NCBI GenBank assembly: GCA_008360955.1
Contig: LUCM01000735.1
Coordinates: forward strand, 1-64,000
Reading direction: 5' to 3'
Source: Fasciolopsis buskii
Taxonomy: Eukaryota > Platyhelminthes > Trematoda > Plagiorchiida > Fasciolidae
DNA length: 64,000 bases
Program-made: the position numbers and the translations under genes
The notes under the pieces: generated by a model
What the model was told of the DNA's origin: nothing
Seen by the model: the letters and a program-made list of their open reading frames with translations, nothing else
Databases searched by the model: none
In this document: positions 36,470 to 49,064 of the stretch, piece by piece
Position numbering within the stretch: the first letter of the stretch is position 1
Layout of the letters: each line of letters begins with the position of its first letter

Positions 36470-37515
36470 CGATATTTCATGCACTGTCGTCCAGATAGAA
36501 TTGATTATTATTTGGATTCTTCAAACTTCGCCAGATATGTGAAACTATAGTAAAACAAAGCAAGGAATATAATCGTCCTGTACAGTGTTCTAAAACTCGG
36601 ATCACCTCCAACTAAAGTCCCGTTAGTTTTGTTGCCGGATGCGTGGCGCATGATGACCTGAAATACACTTTCACAAAATAGACACCTCTAGAAGGACATT
36701 GCCCGACTAAGTTGTCCCGTTTTCCTATTCCGTCTGTATCGTTCAATATCATAGGAAAACATTGGGAAACCCCTACCAACGGACCAAAAGAGAAAGCACT
36801 CCGGGAATTTTGCCGTTGTGGTAACGGGAATATTCTCATCATCCTATCGAAGTATGCAGTGTAAAACGACGGCACTGTCTTTGAAAGAAATCCAGTGTTT
36901 CATTCTACCAAAATTCTCTAAATATGTTATCCGAAATCGAATGGTTTTCCTTTAATCCTAAGTAAATCGGGTAAAAGTACACTTGGATGAAGAGTGTCCT
37001 TCGTAGGAAAACACACCTCAGCCGAAATCGTGATTCTTTTCTAAATATGTTTTTTTGTCTTGGCGTGATAAGTAAAAGAGATTATCTAACTAAAGTTTCT
37101 TGCAGTGTGAGGTAACAATAATTTCAGTTTGGAGATGCGAGATGCCACATCGGAAAGACCAAAAACTACTGAGCAATGATGGTGAGGCCCATAGATTACC
37201 GCGGTTTATTGACGCTAGAGTCCTAACGAAACGGGTGCCAGATTGTTGTGAATTAATTTCATTTCGTCCCTCCTAACGACCTCATGGCGTGTCATAGTTA
37301 TGATATACATATGCTGAATGAAATAGTATGTCACTTTAGTTCCTAGCCTATTTGCTCACTAGATTACTCTGCGCATGCGTTGTATTATTAAAAGATTTGC
37401 CACTTCTTGCCGAATAAAAAAGATTACAAAATGAAGTACTTACTCTCCTAGGTTGCCGCGTACTGAGAAGGAAATCGCTTATCTAACGTTTCTTGCATGA
37501 GTTTCGAAAAAAAGG

Positions 37516-37556
37516 TGTACGGTTTACCTTATTGTTCATTTAGGGCAAACCGTACA
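37516..37556. repeat. Perfect 10-bp inverted repeat
   Basis: TGTACGGTTT at 37516-37525 and its reverse complement AAACCGTACA at 37547-37556, with a 21-base loop. It lies just beyond the 3' side of the SINE at 37562-37871. Confidence 0.85.
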
Positions 37557-37561
37557 ATTCA

Positions 37562-37871
37562 GTTTGAAAACGAAGGTCAAACAATTAGGTCACTTTTGGT
37601 ACCCACACAATAACTGATAAGATGTGGGTAAGTTACCATGATATGTGCATGTTTATAACGTTTTCCATAGTAATCGAGGCACCTAAATCCATAAAATTTC
37701 TCTGCATTGTTGACCATCACCCTAATTTTTACTAATTTGATGACATTTATTAACTTAAGATTAAATTCTTGGTCAATCGAAATCTGCGAATTGCGAAATT
37801 TGTCCGGGATTCGAACCAGCGATCTTGACAACGTAGCATCACAAACGTGACCATTTAGCCATTGCAGAGCC
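37562..37871 (-). mobile_element. tRNA-headed SINE-like element
   Basis: On the minus strand the first 65 bases resemble a tRNA gene with RNA polymerase III internal promoter boxes. TGGCTAAATGG at 37851-37861 fits the A box and GGTTCGAATCC at 37807-37817 is a perfect B box. The expected acceptor stem (GGCTCTG) has no matching 3' strand, so this is a tRNA-derived head and not a working tRNA. About 240 bases of non-tRNA body follow. The 3' end is placed at the inverted repeat only approximately. Known family: not identified. Confidence 0.6.
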
Positions 37872-38202
37872 ATTTGCTAGAGGGGAATCAAAAAAGAACA
37901 AATCTTCAACCTGCCGTCCTTTCCTGTCCGCAAAAGGATGGTTAGTGTATGTACTTCCGATTTTTCATGCCTTGTGAAATTTAGCTCATCCTACAGCAGC
38001 TTTGGACTCTAATACTACTTAAAGTAAGGCTAACGCATTCTGCGCCAACTGTTCGGTGCACTGCACCCGTTAAAATTACCAACAAATAGGTTCCAAATTG
38101 TCTCTAGGACGGCAATCCCTCCGACACTATCCAGAGTTCGCAAAACCCATTGCTTCCATAACGTACAAACACCTCCGATGGACTGATTGACCTTTGAACA
38201 CA
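37872..38202. other. No gene seen
   Basis: AT-rich spacer without recognisable signals. Confidence 0.4.
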
Positions 38203-38565
38203 CTATATGGTGGGAAAATTTTCCATAGATGTTGCTTTCTCGTTCACTTTGAAACCCACGAATAGGTAACGAAACCGAATCTTCCTCTCCCTGTTGCGTT
38301 CCAGAGGGACGTCATCAAAATCGGGACGCATCACGCAGACCTCGAAGGCCACATCCAATAATGCCATACAATTCTCCTTCCGGATTCGGATATAAGCCAC
38401 TTCAACCCTGGGTTTTTTGTGCTTTGTTCGACTACAGGTTTGTCTGTCACTCGGTATTCTGACCACACACTCCACCCGATACCCATATATTTTAATGACC
38501 AGTTTGCGGTTGGCTCTATTTTCTGACGGAAGTGCCTTCTCTGTGGTTCGCTTGCCTACCATCAC
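38203..38565 (-). CDS. Open frame, beta-rich, possible exon
   Basis: A minus-strand frame of 120 codons has an alternating polar and hydrophobic pattern (KLVIKIYGYRVECVVRIPS, then VEVAYIRIRKENCMALL). It also has a segment, CVMRPDFDDVPLERNRE, whose spacing recalls CVVKPNPVSSEDRNK in the 62.6 kb exon. An acceptor AAAACCCAG at 38407 is possible but lacks a pyrimidine tract; no donor was chosen, and the frame ends in TAG at 38203. Base composition is higher in G+C than flanking DNA. Family unknown. Confidence 0.28.
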   Translation of the reverse strand: MMVGKRTTEKALPSENRANRKLVIKIYGYRVECVVRIPSDRQTCSRTKHKKPRVEVAYIRIRKENCMALLDVAFEVCVMRPDFDDVPLERNRERKIRFRYLFVGFKVNEKATSMENFPTI

Positions 38566-40195
38566 CGTATCAGTGTGTCAGTGCTTCAGTCAACCAGTCA
38601 GCCGCCGTTTCCGCGGATTTTACGACCATCAGAATGTTATGACTTTCCATCTTAACGCCAGAAGGTCGGTATAATTCGCGTCACGTTCGACGCGAATAAG
38701 ATGCTTTTCTGTATTGTTTGCGTGTGTATTCGATCCGGGGAAAGCATTCACTGTTGTCTAGTTTCAATATCAGGGGTCAAATCGGCGTCGATGGAAAATT
38801 TAATTAGATTGAATCGAATGTCGGTTAAGTGAAACCGGTACCAAACATAGAAACAGGCGCGAATCCAGTATACCAGCAAGCAGACGTTCCAACTCTACAT
38901 TTGACAATACTTTCCGAATGAACCGTCGACATACAAGAGTTCGTAAATCAGTTCGATTGTGATGCGCCCAATGGCGTCTGTGTCGTTGATTCGTTCGTTT
39001 ATATGCGTCGAATAAGTCGGGAGACGGATGAACTTGTAGATTTATTTGTAAATATCAAACTGATTTGATAAATGTAGCGCACTCTCAATAATATCAAAAA
39101 ATACCTCAAAACATTTCAAGCCTGAATCATTGTTCGTCTTACCGTAGGATGCTAAACACGGCTTAGTTTTCTGGTAGTATCTGAGACTCCTACAGTAGAT
39201 ATGCACGCTAGAAACGAATTTTCAGGACTCCTTCCGATTAGCATCCGTGAGAAAATGTTTGTATTTCTTGACACGCGGACCACACAAAGAAGCCCCCGCG
39301 ATGTTCCGGATGTTTGAATTGACGGCTTTGGTGAATTCTCTTTCCTGTTGGACTGGCGACAATCATGCAGATAGCGTCGTGGCCTGTGGGGCGAATGTAT
39401 TGAGCTCGAATCCACTCATTGACTATTCCTTCTCAATTCGGTAGCCTCTGGATGACTGGGTCCCTTCCAGAAATATCGTACACTCGTCGTATAATAAAGA
39501 TGGTCATTATTATTGTTAGCATTGTTATTGCCACAATTAGTATGGGTACTACTTAATTATGGGCTATGAGATTTGGACAGTGTCTTCCCTAACCCATCCC
39601 ACTCTGTTCGGGAATCAAGTCAGAACTCTTCGGAATAGCTATCCCGGATGGCTTACTGTGGTCTCGTAATTTTAAATCTGAAGCACGTCCCATCTTGCAC
39701 GAATTTACTCGCAGATAGATACTGTACGGTACAGTGATTTTTTGTGCATAGCCCTACAATCTGCATACCACCGTAAACTTGTCAGATATCTATACACAGT
39801 TCTGGGGGATTTTTGTCATAATTCCGAAATAATCAGTCAGGTGGTATAGATGATGCCCTGTATTTCTCTTTCGTGTCCAATGGTTTACGTAACTATGGTC
39901 ATTTTCCGTACCACCGAAAGAACGACCTAAGTGGGGGCCCCAGTTGTGACAGTGGCATGAAATGGCCTGTCCAGGTGTATGTTGATCATTCGCTAGTTTA
40001 TGAGTCATTAATCCTGTTGAAGCACGACAACAAATCGGCACTGTTAGACATGTCAGTTATCCATTATATAATGGACTGACTTGTACTGATGCCCTCTGAT
40101 AGACAAACACTCATATGCACAACAAGCCAAAGCATGCATTTTTGGCAGAAGATCTCGTTTGTTTGCAGTCTAACAGGAATATCGTCCGTGTGCGT

Positions 40196-40226
40196 TTATA
40201 TATATATATATATATATGTGTGTGTG
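40196..40226. repeat. Compound (TA)n/(TG)n microsatellite
   Basis: About 11 TA units running into five TG units, the same order as at 11.6 kb. Confidence 0.9.
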
Positions 40227-42659
40227 CAGTCAGTGTCGCTGGATGTGCTTTTTCTTTGAGATGGGTTCTCGGCAGATGTCAATCTTCATCCGAACGTTAC
40301 CACAGTGGTGACAGATGTGCAACAGAACGGTTTTGTTTGGTGATTAGCAAATGTGGAATATTCATTCTGACAGTCACAGCAAATATAACGCAGTTTTTTC
40401 ATTTATAATAATGTAGTCGGTTTTGGCGTAAGTCAGCCATCACTGTTCTCGAGCCACATGTAGCTGTAGATCCGCCGTAGAAATAAATAGAGGCCTTTCC
40501 GCTAATCGATACACTGGTCTCGGCCTGACAATTTTACTGCCGATTGAAGTCTTCGAACATCAGTTGCAGCATTTAGCAACAGCTATGACACCAAAGAATT
40601 TTCGGCACCGGTTTGGTTACAAGGTAGTTGCAATTTTCGGATTCGTATGTTTGCACTGAGGCATGTGAGAAAAAATCCCGATCTTGTTCCAAACTCCAAA
40701 CATATTTTGGAGCACGGATGGTACCAATTCTTCTATATGACAACAGTAGGTAGTCCAGATGTGGTTATTTTCAACTTTTGCCAAACTAAACCCAAGTTAG
40801 AATCTTACAAATGTCACTGAGTGCCTCCGCGTTCGTCACCCGTTGCAATGACTAAATCTAGATACCCAGAAGTACTTTGAATTTATTATAAAATGAGAAA
40901 AAAACGAACAGGCACTTCTATTTTTTATTATCATTGTTATTTTCCCTACAATAATAATAATTATTGTTATTGGCTATTTGGAGTTTTCCGGCCGAACATC
41001 AAAAAGATGACCGAAATATTCGATGATTAGAAACCATTTTGGGATGGAAACTCGAACGATAATTCACAGTCTGAAGAGTACTGGTTGTTTGTTGGACAGA
41101 ACTGCATAAATGAACCGATGAGGCTGATTATAAATTACTTCGAACCAGAATTTTTGGCGTCAGGCAGCAACGTTCACATGGTCAATTAAGCAACGCGAGG
41201 TATACTTTTGGTGTCATTTAAAAAGCTCAACTATTAAACTAGTCCCCAATTTTATGGCTGAACAGTACAAAGGATTTCCCCACTCTTTTCAGTGGTAAAT
41301 TCGTATGAAATAATTGGACTTGCTGGTCAGCCGACGCAACATCACGTGGTTATTTTTTAACAAAAAACCCTATTCACAACTTGGTAATGTTTCTTTTTTA
41401 TGGAGTATATTATTCAACCGATTTGAACATTAACTGTCGCCAAATTGTGGAAGCAACAAAATCGGGTCACGGGCGCCAGTTGCACATTGTCAATCCACCT
41501 TTTTTAGTTTTATCGGGCGAAAGACGAATTCGGAAGTAAGTGATACAATGATCTCATTTCCGCAATTCGTTAAAAATTGGTTTTCTGGGTGAAACAAACA
41601 AAGGAGGCTGACAGGAACTATACAGAATAAAATTTAAACCTATACATGGTCAAAATGATCCAGCCTAATTTCATTGGACAACTTCTGGTTAAATTGTCGC
41701 TCTTGTGATTCAGCCGAAAAATGTTCAAAGGTGTCTTGATCCGATCTGGTGCCGCTTTTCTTAGAGCGCATACTGTGTCGGTGGACATGTATGCATTCTG
41801 GTTTGAAGAAAAGTGGGGAATCTTTATTGGATGAATCCGTTTATCATTTTTCGAAGTTCATCGAGACGCCACTGACCGTCTTTTGAAACATTCGCCAAAA
41901 GTGATTATTGTGGAGGTGGAATGTTCCACAACCCGCAAGACCTAAATCACTCATGAGTATTACTAACCGTGCTACTGAAACTAGGAATAACACAATGCCA
42001 TTAAGGCTACATTAATTCATCGCTTTGACTAGCCGATAGTTGGTACACTGCTGTCTAACCCCTGAGTGACTTGGATTTATATCTCCGATATCAAAATTTC
42101 AGTGATCCGCTTTATTTAACCACAGATAAGGAGGAAAGATTAGCCAGTGGGGTTGATGTCCATCGGATACAAATTCAAACATCATTTATCCTGTTCTTAC
42201 GCATATAACTACACTGATCGCGTGGAACTAGTCCCACTAGTTTCTGGTTCATTTGTCAGATCAGTTTTTCCGTGCAACGACCCGAACAGAAGTATCAACG
42301 CAAATTGGCGAACAAGTCGAAAGATGTCTATCATAAGAGTAGCCCTGAAGCAAAATATTTTACGGTAGACATGTCACATAGAATGGCTTTAGTTAACTTT
42401 GATCAAGATTATAAACTAATTGACCAGATGGCAGTTGTTGTGTTCCGGTATCAGTCGGGTTTGATTTGGTCTGTTTGCAAATACTAGCACCGAATCCACC
42501 ACAACTAGCCAGAATTTTCTGGGTATCAGGGCTATGAGTGCAACCAACACAAATCTGGGGGGAAAACGTGTACGATAATGTTCCAGGACGATTTAACGGT
42601 TGTTTACCAAATTGAAGATCGTTTCGCCCCCTCTGTTTTGTCGTAACAAGAAGGCTGAC

Positions 42660-42893
42660 ATGTATGATGAGTTGAATGACATGGATAATGGTGATGCTTG
42701 TGAGGGTGACAATAAATTAGTTGGTATTAATAATAATTCCGATAATGAGTTGAACGAATATAGCAATGATTAGTAAGGTTACCATGCTGATGATGAGCTC
42801 GATCACGACGATGCTCATGATGATTACGATGGCGATGGTGATTCGGATGTTGACGTGGATGATGAGGATACAGTCGTCTCAAACTCCCGATGA
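42660..42893 (+). repeat. GAT-rich tract reading as an acidic peptide
   Basis: One plus-strand frame begins ATG TAT GAT GAG and is rich in aspartate, asparagine and glutamate codons. It is interrupted by two adjacent stops (TAG TAA, 42771-42776), then continues as DDELDHDDAHDDYDGDGD before ending in TGA. It is best explained as an eroded GAT repeat. The alternative is a pseudogene or an acidic exon in which the stops lie in an intron. Confidence 0.5.
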
Positions 42894-44927
42894 AAACTGT
42901 GGTGTTGCCAATGTTAGGTTAACAAAAGGTGAGTTCGTGACAAATTATTCATACGAGGTTTAAGAGTTGAAATAATTATGAACTATGGATCCCAGAGTAC
43001 AGCTCTGTGGGGTCACATGGTCCACCTTGAGCAGTCAACTCTCCTCAAATCGAATCTGAAAACTAAGTAGATCATAGCTGGCTAGATATGCTGAACCATG
43101 GTTCCAGACCTTTCTGAGATTTTAGGAACTAATCAAACGAGCATTTAGACGATTATTTGAGTGCTTTCCCAAGTACTTATCAACAAAATAGCGAATAACT
43201 ATTTAGGCAAGGGGTTTTGTTTGCTGGCGAAAGTATGCACGAATCGCGAGTGTTGTATGAACGATGCAGTTCATACCTACCACCGTTCTCTGTGCTTTGA
43301 GACCGGAAAGTGTGACTCTAAAACTAGGTGGATGGAAGAAGTGTGTCGATTGTCATCAACTTAGACCAGCTGTTCGACAACGAAATATCACCTATTGAGA
43401 AACTGACCGGCACAATCGGTAATCAGACTCTCTACATTTGGAACAACTTATCCACTTTACCATCGACAGAGCTCGGTAATTCACAGAAAAGTACCAAAAC
43501 GAAGATCCAAAATTAACTCTTATTTGTTACGTAAGTATGCACTACTGCCGGACTTTAGTAGTGGAATCTGACAATGATTAATTTCCTAGTCCTTTCAAGT
43601 TGTAGATGAAACTGCGCACAGTTTGATAACGGTTGTCATGGTGCCAGAAGTTAGTATTTTGTGAATATCTAAGTGGGTCATATCCAACCGCATTGAGGGC
43701 AGATTCGCTAACCGATATTATCTGCTACTGGATAGCATCAGTGTCCGACCAGAATGCGCGTCAGATATCCTGATGTCGATTAATCAACGCGAGATAACCC
43801 ACTACTTTTGAGCTTAGACCGCGTAAGCAGCTAGGTGGATACGCGTGCGGTGGAAAGGTGATTTTTAGTCAAAGTGACAATAAATAACATTTTCATTATT
43901 CCCTAACATGCAAAACTAGTTGAATATTGCGAGGCACGTGGTTTCAAAAGACTGATGGAGACGCGTACTGTCATCAAATCAGCCTACCTAACTTGCCTAT
44001 CACTTGCATAGATTTACGATGGGTTGAGGAAGTTTACCTTCTAGGCAGCATTGTTCACTGCATTAAGCCATCCATCATTGAAGATTGGTAGTAAGTTTTC
44101 ATAATCAGTTCATTTTATCATTTCGCCCGGATCTGTGATCCAGCTTTATTATATCGACTTTTGCTGGACTGGCGAACTGGCAGTTAGTGTGTACCCTAAA
44201 CCATTCGACGCAGTGACCAACTACGTTGACGTAAAGGTTATCCAGGTTTGGGGGCGAAGTTACATTACTGCCTTACATTGGGCGGAATTAAATTTTACAA
44301 CCCCTTTCCGATCAGAACACTCCTTTTTATTTATTAATTAGCCAGCAAGTAAGTATTTTCCGCGTTTTAAACCTGCGAAACCTGCTTGCATTTATCTGGT
44401 GACACCTATTTCAAATGGATTCGTGAATGTTATTTTTAATGAACAGTTTATCTAAATGTTGTCTTCGTGCACATATTTCTATTTGTCTAAACTGTGTACA
44501 CTTACACTGGATTAGAATGTATCCCGAGGGGTGTATGTTTCTATCTTTAAGTTTGCTGTATCGTAACTGTGTGGTTGTTGGCTAGTTGCGGCTGATTAGG
44601 TTTCCTTTTATATTTGCACGTCCCGTGTCAGAGCTATGCTCAAGTGTGTATTGGAGAAATACCAAAATGGAGACTATCCTTTCAGTTGTAATCCATTAAA
44701 AATTTCCACTTTGCAATGAAAATTTCATTGAAAAATAAAAAACAGCAGATTCTAGCCACGAGTTTGAATCGGGTTAAAATCATCACTTCACTTATTACCA
44801 CCGATTAACTTGAATTCTCGGATGGATAGTGAAATAAGGACGGTTCAATTGCATAGTCGCAACAACAAGATTTTTTTAATTGAAAATTCATCTTATCACT
44901 ACTTAGAAGCTTCAGGCGAAGATGAGC

Positions 44928-45184
44928 TTAAATTTTCTTGGACACGACGATGTAATCATAAGATCCTGTCCTGGATAAAACAACCGGAGCCACCGTTTTT
45001 CCACAATCAACCTTATCCTTAGGTTTGTTGAACTGCGCAGATTTCTCTTTTTTGTCAACGCTGACGACGAAAACACTTGACCGGAATGGACAAATATTAC
45101 GCACCAGAAAATGCAACTGACGGACAACTTGCGTAATAATTTGTGACGGTATCTCCTTGGTCAGGTTGACGCGTGGTAATATCA
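44928..45184 (-). CDS. Candidate terminal exon with faint Argonaute/PIWI resemblance
   Basis: A CT-rich tract on the minus strand (the GA repeat at 45229-45260) precedes a TTTCTCGAG acceptor. The frame then runs 85 codons in phase 1 to TAA at 44928. The order EIPSQ, VFVVSVDKK, AQFN, CGKTV and YDYIVVS follows, loosely, the strand order of a PIWI domain between its catalytic aspartates and final histidine (EVPQ, IVVxKR, RFF, PGTVVD, YDFFLVS). The exon holds no catalytic residue and stops before the QGT segment. Hence a chance likeness or a dead copy is quite possible. Its entry phase fits the 54.1 kb exon. Confidence 0.3.
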
Positions 45185-45227
45185 CTCGAGAAAGCCCGAG
45201 TGTGACACGATACAGAAGCAATGCAAC

Positions 45228-45261
<34 letters not shown>

Positions 45262-48200
45262 AAGCCCGGAATTCGCGTCTCATATCCTTCTGAGTTTGTC
45301 CGCTTTTCTATCCGCTGATAAACCACTCTTCACCAGGAGGGTCACCAGCACGATGCGAAACGAACGAGCGAATTTCGGAGCAAAATTTTGTTCCATATGG
45401 TAATCAAAACAAGAGATCAAAAAAAAAACGTAGGGCTACAAAAGTAAAGGACATCGCAACTCGACTCTTATCATCTGAGACAGAAAGCCAATTGCGACAT
45501 TCATTTTACAACATCCTGGCACAGTAATAACAAGGCCAATAATTGTACCCGAGACTAATTTTGGTCACTCTCATCTAATGATGGTTATTAATTCACTCTT
45601 ACATTGGTAAACCATCGAACCCTAAAACTTCTGACTTGTGGTTTCTTCATGAAGTGAATTCTCAAACGAATTTAGTTCTGCATTGCGAGCTTGTCACTAC
45701 TGCCTTAGAATTTGCATTTCATGACGGATCCCTGCGATAGCAACTACTCTATGCGGGCATTGGGCAGTTCGATCGATGTCATTGTTCTGAGACAAAACTG
45801 TCGAAAGCTTCCCTGTACATGCACTAAACTCGTTGCTCAAGTACCCTCAATGATCAACGGGTAAAAGACAGTAAAAACAAGTGGGAAAACTCTCGCTTCG
45901 GCAGCAAGACGGTTAGCTGAATCGCACTGGAGGACTTTAGTTACGAATCGTGACTGTGCAAGCGACAACTACAGGATCTTAGTTGTGTCATAGCGAACTA
46001 GATCATTGGAGAAACAAGGTTTCGAACATTGAAACAGATTTTGCTATCACTACTAAACAGTAGATCACAAAATATCCCAAAGTTATATGGCTTCTGTCCG
46101 ATATTCAGAGACTGCAAAATCTAGGTTGTCCGAAGGAGCCATGACAATGCAGTGGTGTACCGAAATCTTGGGATTAAGATAACTGGAAACCTTCATGACA
46201 CAAGTGCTTGCCATATGTTCAAGATTCCATCCATGATCCCTGACTATTAGTCAGGGACAAACCATAGTTACATAACCGAGAATGAAATAGGTCAACAGCT
46301 GAGGTTCTTCCGGTCCGCGACTCACTGATCGATATCGACTCGTACACAGTGAGGCATCCAGTCGACTAATATCATGCAGTATTGATGGATTTTTTGTAGT
46401 TGATCTGACGTTAGTTCCCGTGGTGTATTTTTTGCTTTTGGTAATTCGGCTTGTTTGTGTATACAATATTTCTTAGTCTGAAGCGGGTTTTGTAGATTAC
46501 AGTTACAAGCACTGAATTTACGATTATGATCGATTTGAGTTACCATTTATAGTTATAGCGTCTGATGTCATGGCCTGAACCACACGCGTTCTGCCATACT
46601 CTTCTGAAGTAGAATGACAGCTGAACTCGAATTTCAGCGTCAGCTAATGGGACCCGAGTTTCCAAGTGTAGGGATCCTATAAATGTTATCACCTTGGTTC
46701 TACACGTTTCTGATCTCAACTTAGTGCATGGTATAAAATTACGTTCTACAATTTGGAAGGCTGTGTGGTGTCACATATCTGGTCTTCTTGATAAATTATT
46801 ATTAGCGAACCGAAAAGTGGATATATTTAGAAAAATGTGAGGCTACTCCATACCCTTACCTCAAACTCAAGCCCTAATATCTAGCTAATTCAATTTCTAC
46901 GGCTCGTAAATTAACAGAAATTTAATTCATCCTTGTGCATGATGTATTTTGTCATTTAACTGTTAGCCCATTTTATATTCACTGGCCCTGTTTTACAAAA
47001 CGAATCTGATTCGATTTCGGTGAACTCGTCTCCTACCCGACATGCGAGTCACAATTACACTGATTTGTTCTGGTGAACCGAGGGAAGGGAAAGGCGAGGG
47101 GAGCTTGAGGGAAGTCAGTGGGCAAACATGTATGCGCACGTATGGACGAATGGGTAGAGTGTGTCGGGAATCAGTCATGTATCTGTCATATCGTGACAGT
47201 AAAAACAGTTACACGGATGGTACCGTGGAGACTATCCGGCTAGTACAATCGGATCTATGATGAACCGGGCGAAATAAGAGGCCAAAATGAACGACAACTT
47301 GTGTGCACACATTTACCCGCTTTTGTTGATAGGCTCATCACAACACACGGAGCTTGGGAAGAATTGTAAAAAAAATGCCAACCGGACCAGCCCACCCACC
47401 AGCTTTCTCAACCATCCAAAAATTAGTGACATTTTTGCCAGGATCACTCACTTCGTGTTCATCCGCATGCCGACATTGCTGGATCAGTTTGTTCTGTTGC
47501 CTCGGATCCTTCGTCCAGTGGGACATATCACTTCGAAAACAGTGAGGACTGACGTTCTCGTTGCGTGATAGTTTACCCGGCTCGGTCAAGACCGAGGTGA
47601 GGAGTGGACGAATGTGCATTCGTGGAGGACATCGAAACTGGGCAGAATCAGGCTGACAAATAACAAGGCTTGTTCGAGCAAAGATGGACCATAATTCGTC
47701 TGCTGAGTCCGCATTACGACGGTGTGAATCTTCGAAAAAAGAATAGCAGAAATTTACAGGCGATAACGTTCCACGTAGTTGTACGACAGAGAGGCCTAAA
47801 GCGTGGAAGTAAGCAGCATATGAGAACTCACAATCAGAAGGCCGAAAGTGTAGACCGAATAGTTTGGAATTCACCTTTTCCACTATCTGAATTTTAACAG
47901 AATGCTGGCTAACTGTCTAGTGAGAGCATGAAACAAGGGACAAGTTGGATCTGATTCGAAAGCCGTTTATTTTAGTTTGAACAAACAAGGCGGGATTATT
48001 TCTTCGATAAACTGATAAATGCTTTAAAGTAACTATGACCTTAAGAAGCAATAAACTTTGCTTTATGCTACTACCGGTGCCATTGTTACTATTGCTACTA
48101 CCATTAACAGTAGCTTTGTTGCCGTTATATTTTTAAATGAAAAGAATTTAAAAGTTGGTGAATAGAGGTGAGGCAAACCACATCTGGGTTTGCTAGTGCA

Positions 48201-48880
48201 TGTACGAACCATGAGTTCAGAAGAGGTTTTTTAGTGCATGGCCTCTGTGATTTGCCTTATTAATAGAGTGGTTAGCAAGAAGGGAACAAAATCCTGCGCG
48301 ATTTCAACTCCTTTAAACGGATAAGGATTGAAATGAGTTCGATGATTTGGGTTGGACAAAACAAACTACGCAAAAAAGGGATACAATAGTACAGAGAACC
48401 AGTTTGCCATGAGAACAGTACTAAATACATATTATCATCCTCACACATTAATTTGATTCCAGAATTAGAGTAGGAAGAAAACAGTATGAGGCAAAAATTT
48501 AGCCTTGCGCTGTGCCAGTGCTTGGATTTTGTCAAAAGCTTATTGGTCTGAACAATATTTGTCTCTAAATATAAAGAAACAAATCGACCCACTAGTTCTT
48601 CTGTCACGCTGAACAATCCATGGTGGCTCTGTTAAGTAGACAGTTTTCCAGCAGAAGATCTCAAGTTTTCCTCCCTCTTGTAATGTTGGATATCTTCGTT
48701 CATAAGTTTGGCCACCAAACATCAATTAATAACCGACTGTATTTGCTCAATTCTTCCGATTATTTGCAATCAGATTGTGGGAAGTGCTTGTGGGAGGGGG
48801 GGCGTGATTAGGACCGTATCATTTTGGGTGTAAAAATAAACAGCACGTACTGACAGCTTTTGGTTATACGACTTATTCTT
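45185..48880. other. Intronic or intergenic DNA
   Basis: A minus-strand frame of 181 codons (47338-47883) and the GC-rich patch at 47040-47180 might hide exons, but no pair of good splice sites was found. A perfect 8-bp hairpin (TCCCTGAC/GTCAGGGA, five-base loop) lies at 46237-46257. A decayed ACT/GCT triplet tract is at 48064-48130. Confidence 0.35.
45229..45260. repeat. (GA)n/(CAGAGA)n simple repeat
   Basis: GAGAGAGAGAGA followed by ACAGAG units. On the minus strand this is a polypyrimidine tract about 45 bases before the acceptor at 45184. Confidence 0.85.
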
Positions 48881-49036
48881 CTTCAAGAGTGTCATTTCCC
48901 GCTCGCCTAAGCTCGGAGATAGATATGGGGATTTTCGAGCTTGTTAATGCATTACGAATGTAACAATAGATGACATATACAAGGTCACTGTAATACTCGC
49001 GATCTGCTGACTCATCTGTGAGACTGAACGTCATCT
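48881..49036 (-). CDS. Possible terminal exon, unknown protein
   Basis: After GTTCAGTCTCACAG the minus-strand frame reads SADREYYSDLVYVIYCYIRN, then ALTSSKIPISISELRRAGN, and ends with DTLEEE and a stop. The amphipathic pattern and acidic end look coding, but the acceptor is average and no domain is recognised. Could be chance. Confidence 0.2.
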
Positions 49037-49064
49037 GATACGTGGGACAACTCCTCAACTCCAA

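Larger units (their letters stand above)
34961..37561. other. No gene seen
   Basis: A minus-strand frame of 127 codons (34851-35234) is antisense to the Penelope fragment and unsupported. A TTA array lies at 36429-36469 and a perfect 10-bp inverted repeat at 37516-37556. NRF1-like CTGCGCATGCGT occurs at 37371. Confidence 0.4.
38566..44927. other. Intronic or intergenic DNA
   Basis: Holds a weak tRNA B-box-like site near 39408-39418, a TA/TG tract at 40196-40226, AAT/ATT-rich stretches at 39500-39545 and 40920-40975, and a GAT-rich plus-strand tract at 42660-42893. No exon with two good splice sites was found. Confidence 0.35.

Noticed and set aside
39344..39425. Possible third tRNA-like element with a GCTCGAATCC box
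   Set aside because: Only the B box is near consensus; no A box or stem pairing was found.
45221..45403. Frame with Arg-Glu-Arg-Gln runs
   Set aside because: Produced by the GA and CAGAGA simple repeat.
47338..47883. 181-codon minus-strand open frame
   Set aside because: Length is only marginally unusual. It shows no domain, no coding-like motif and no bracketing splice sites.
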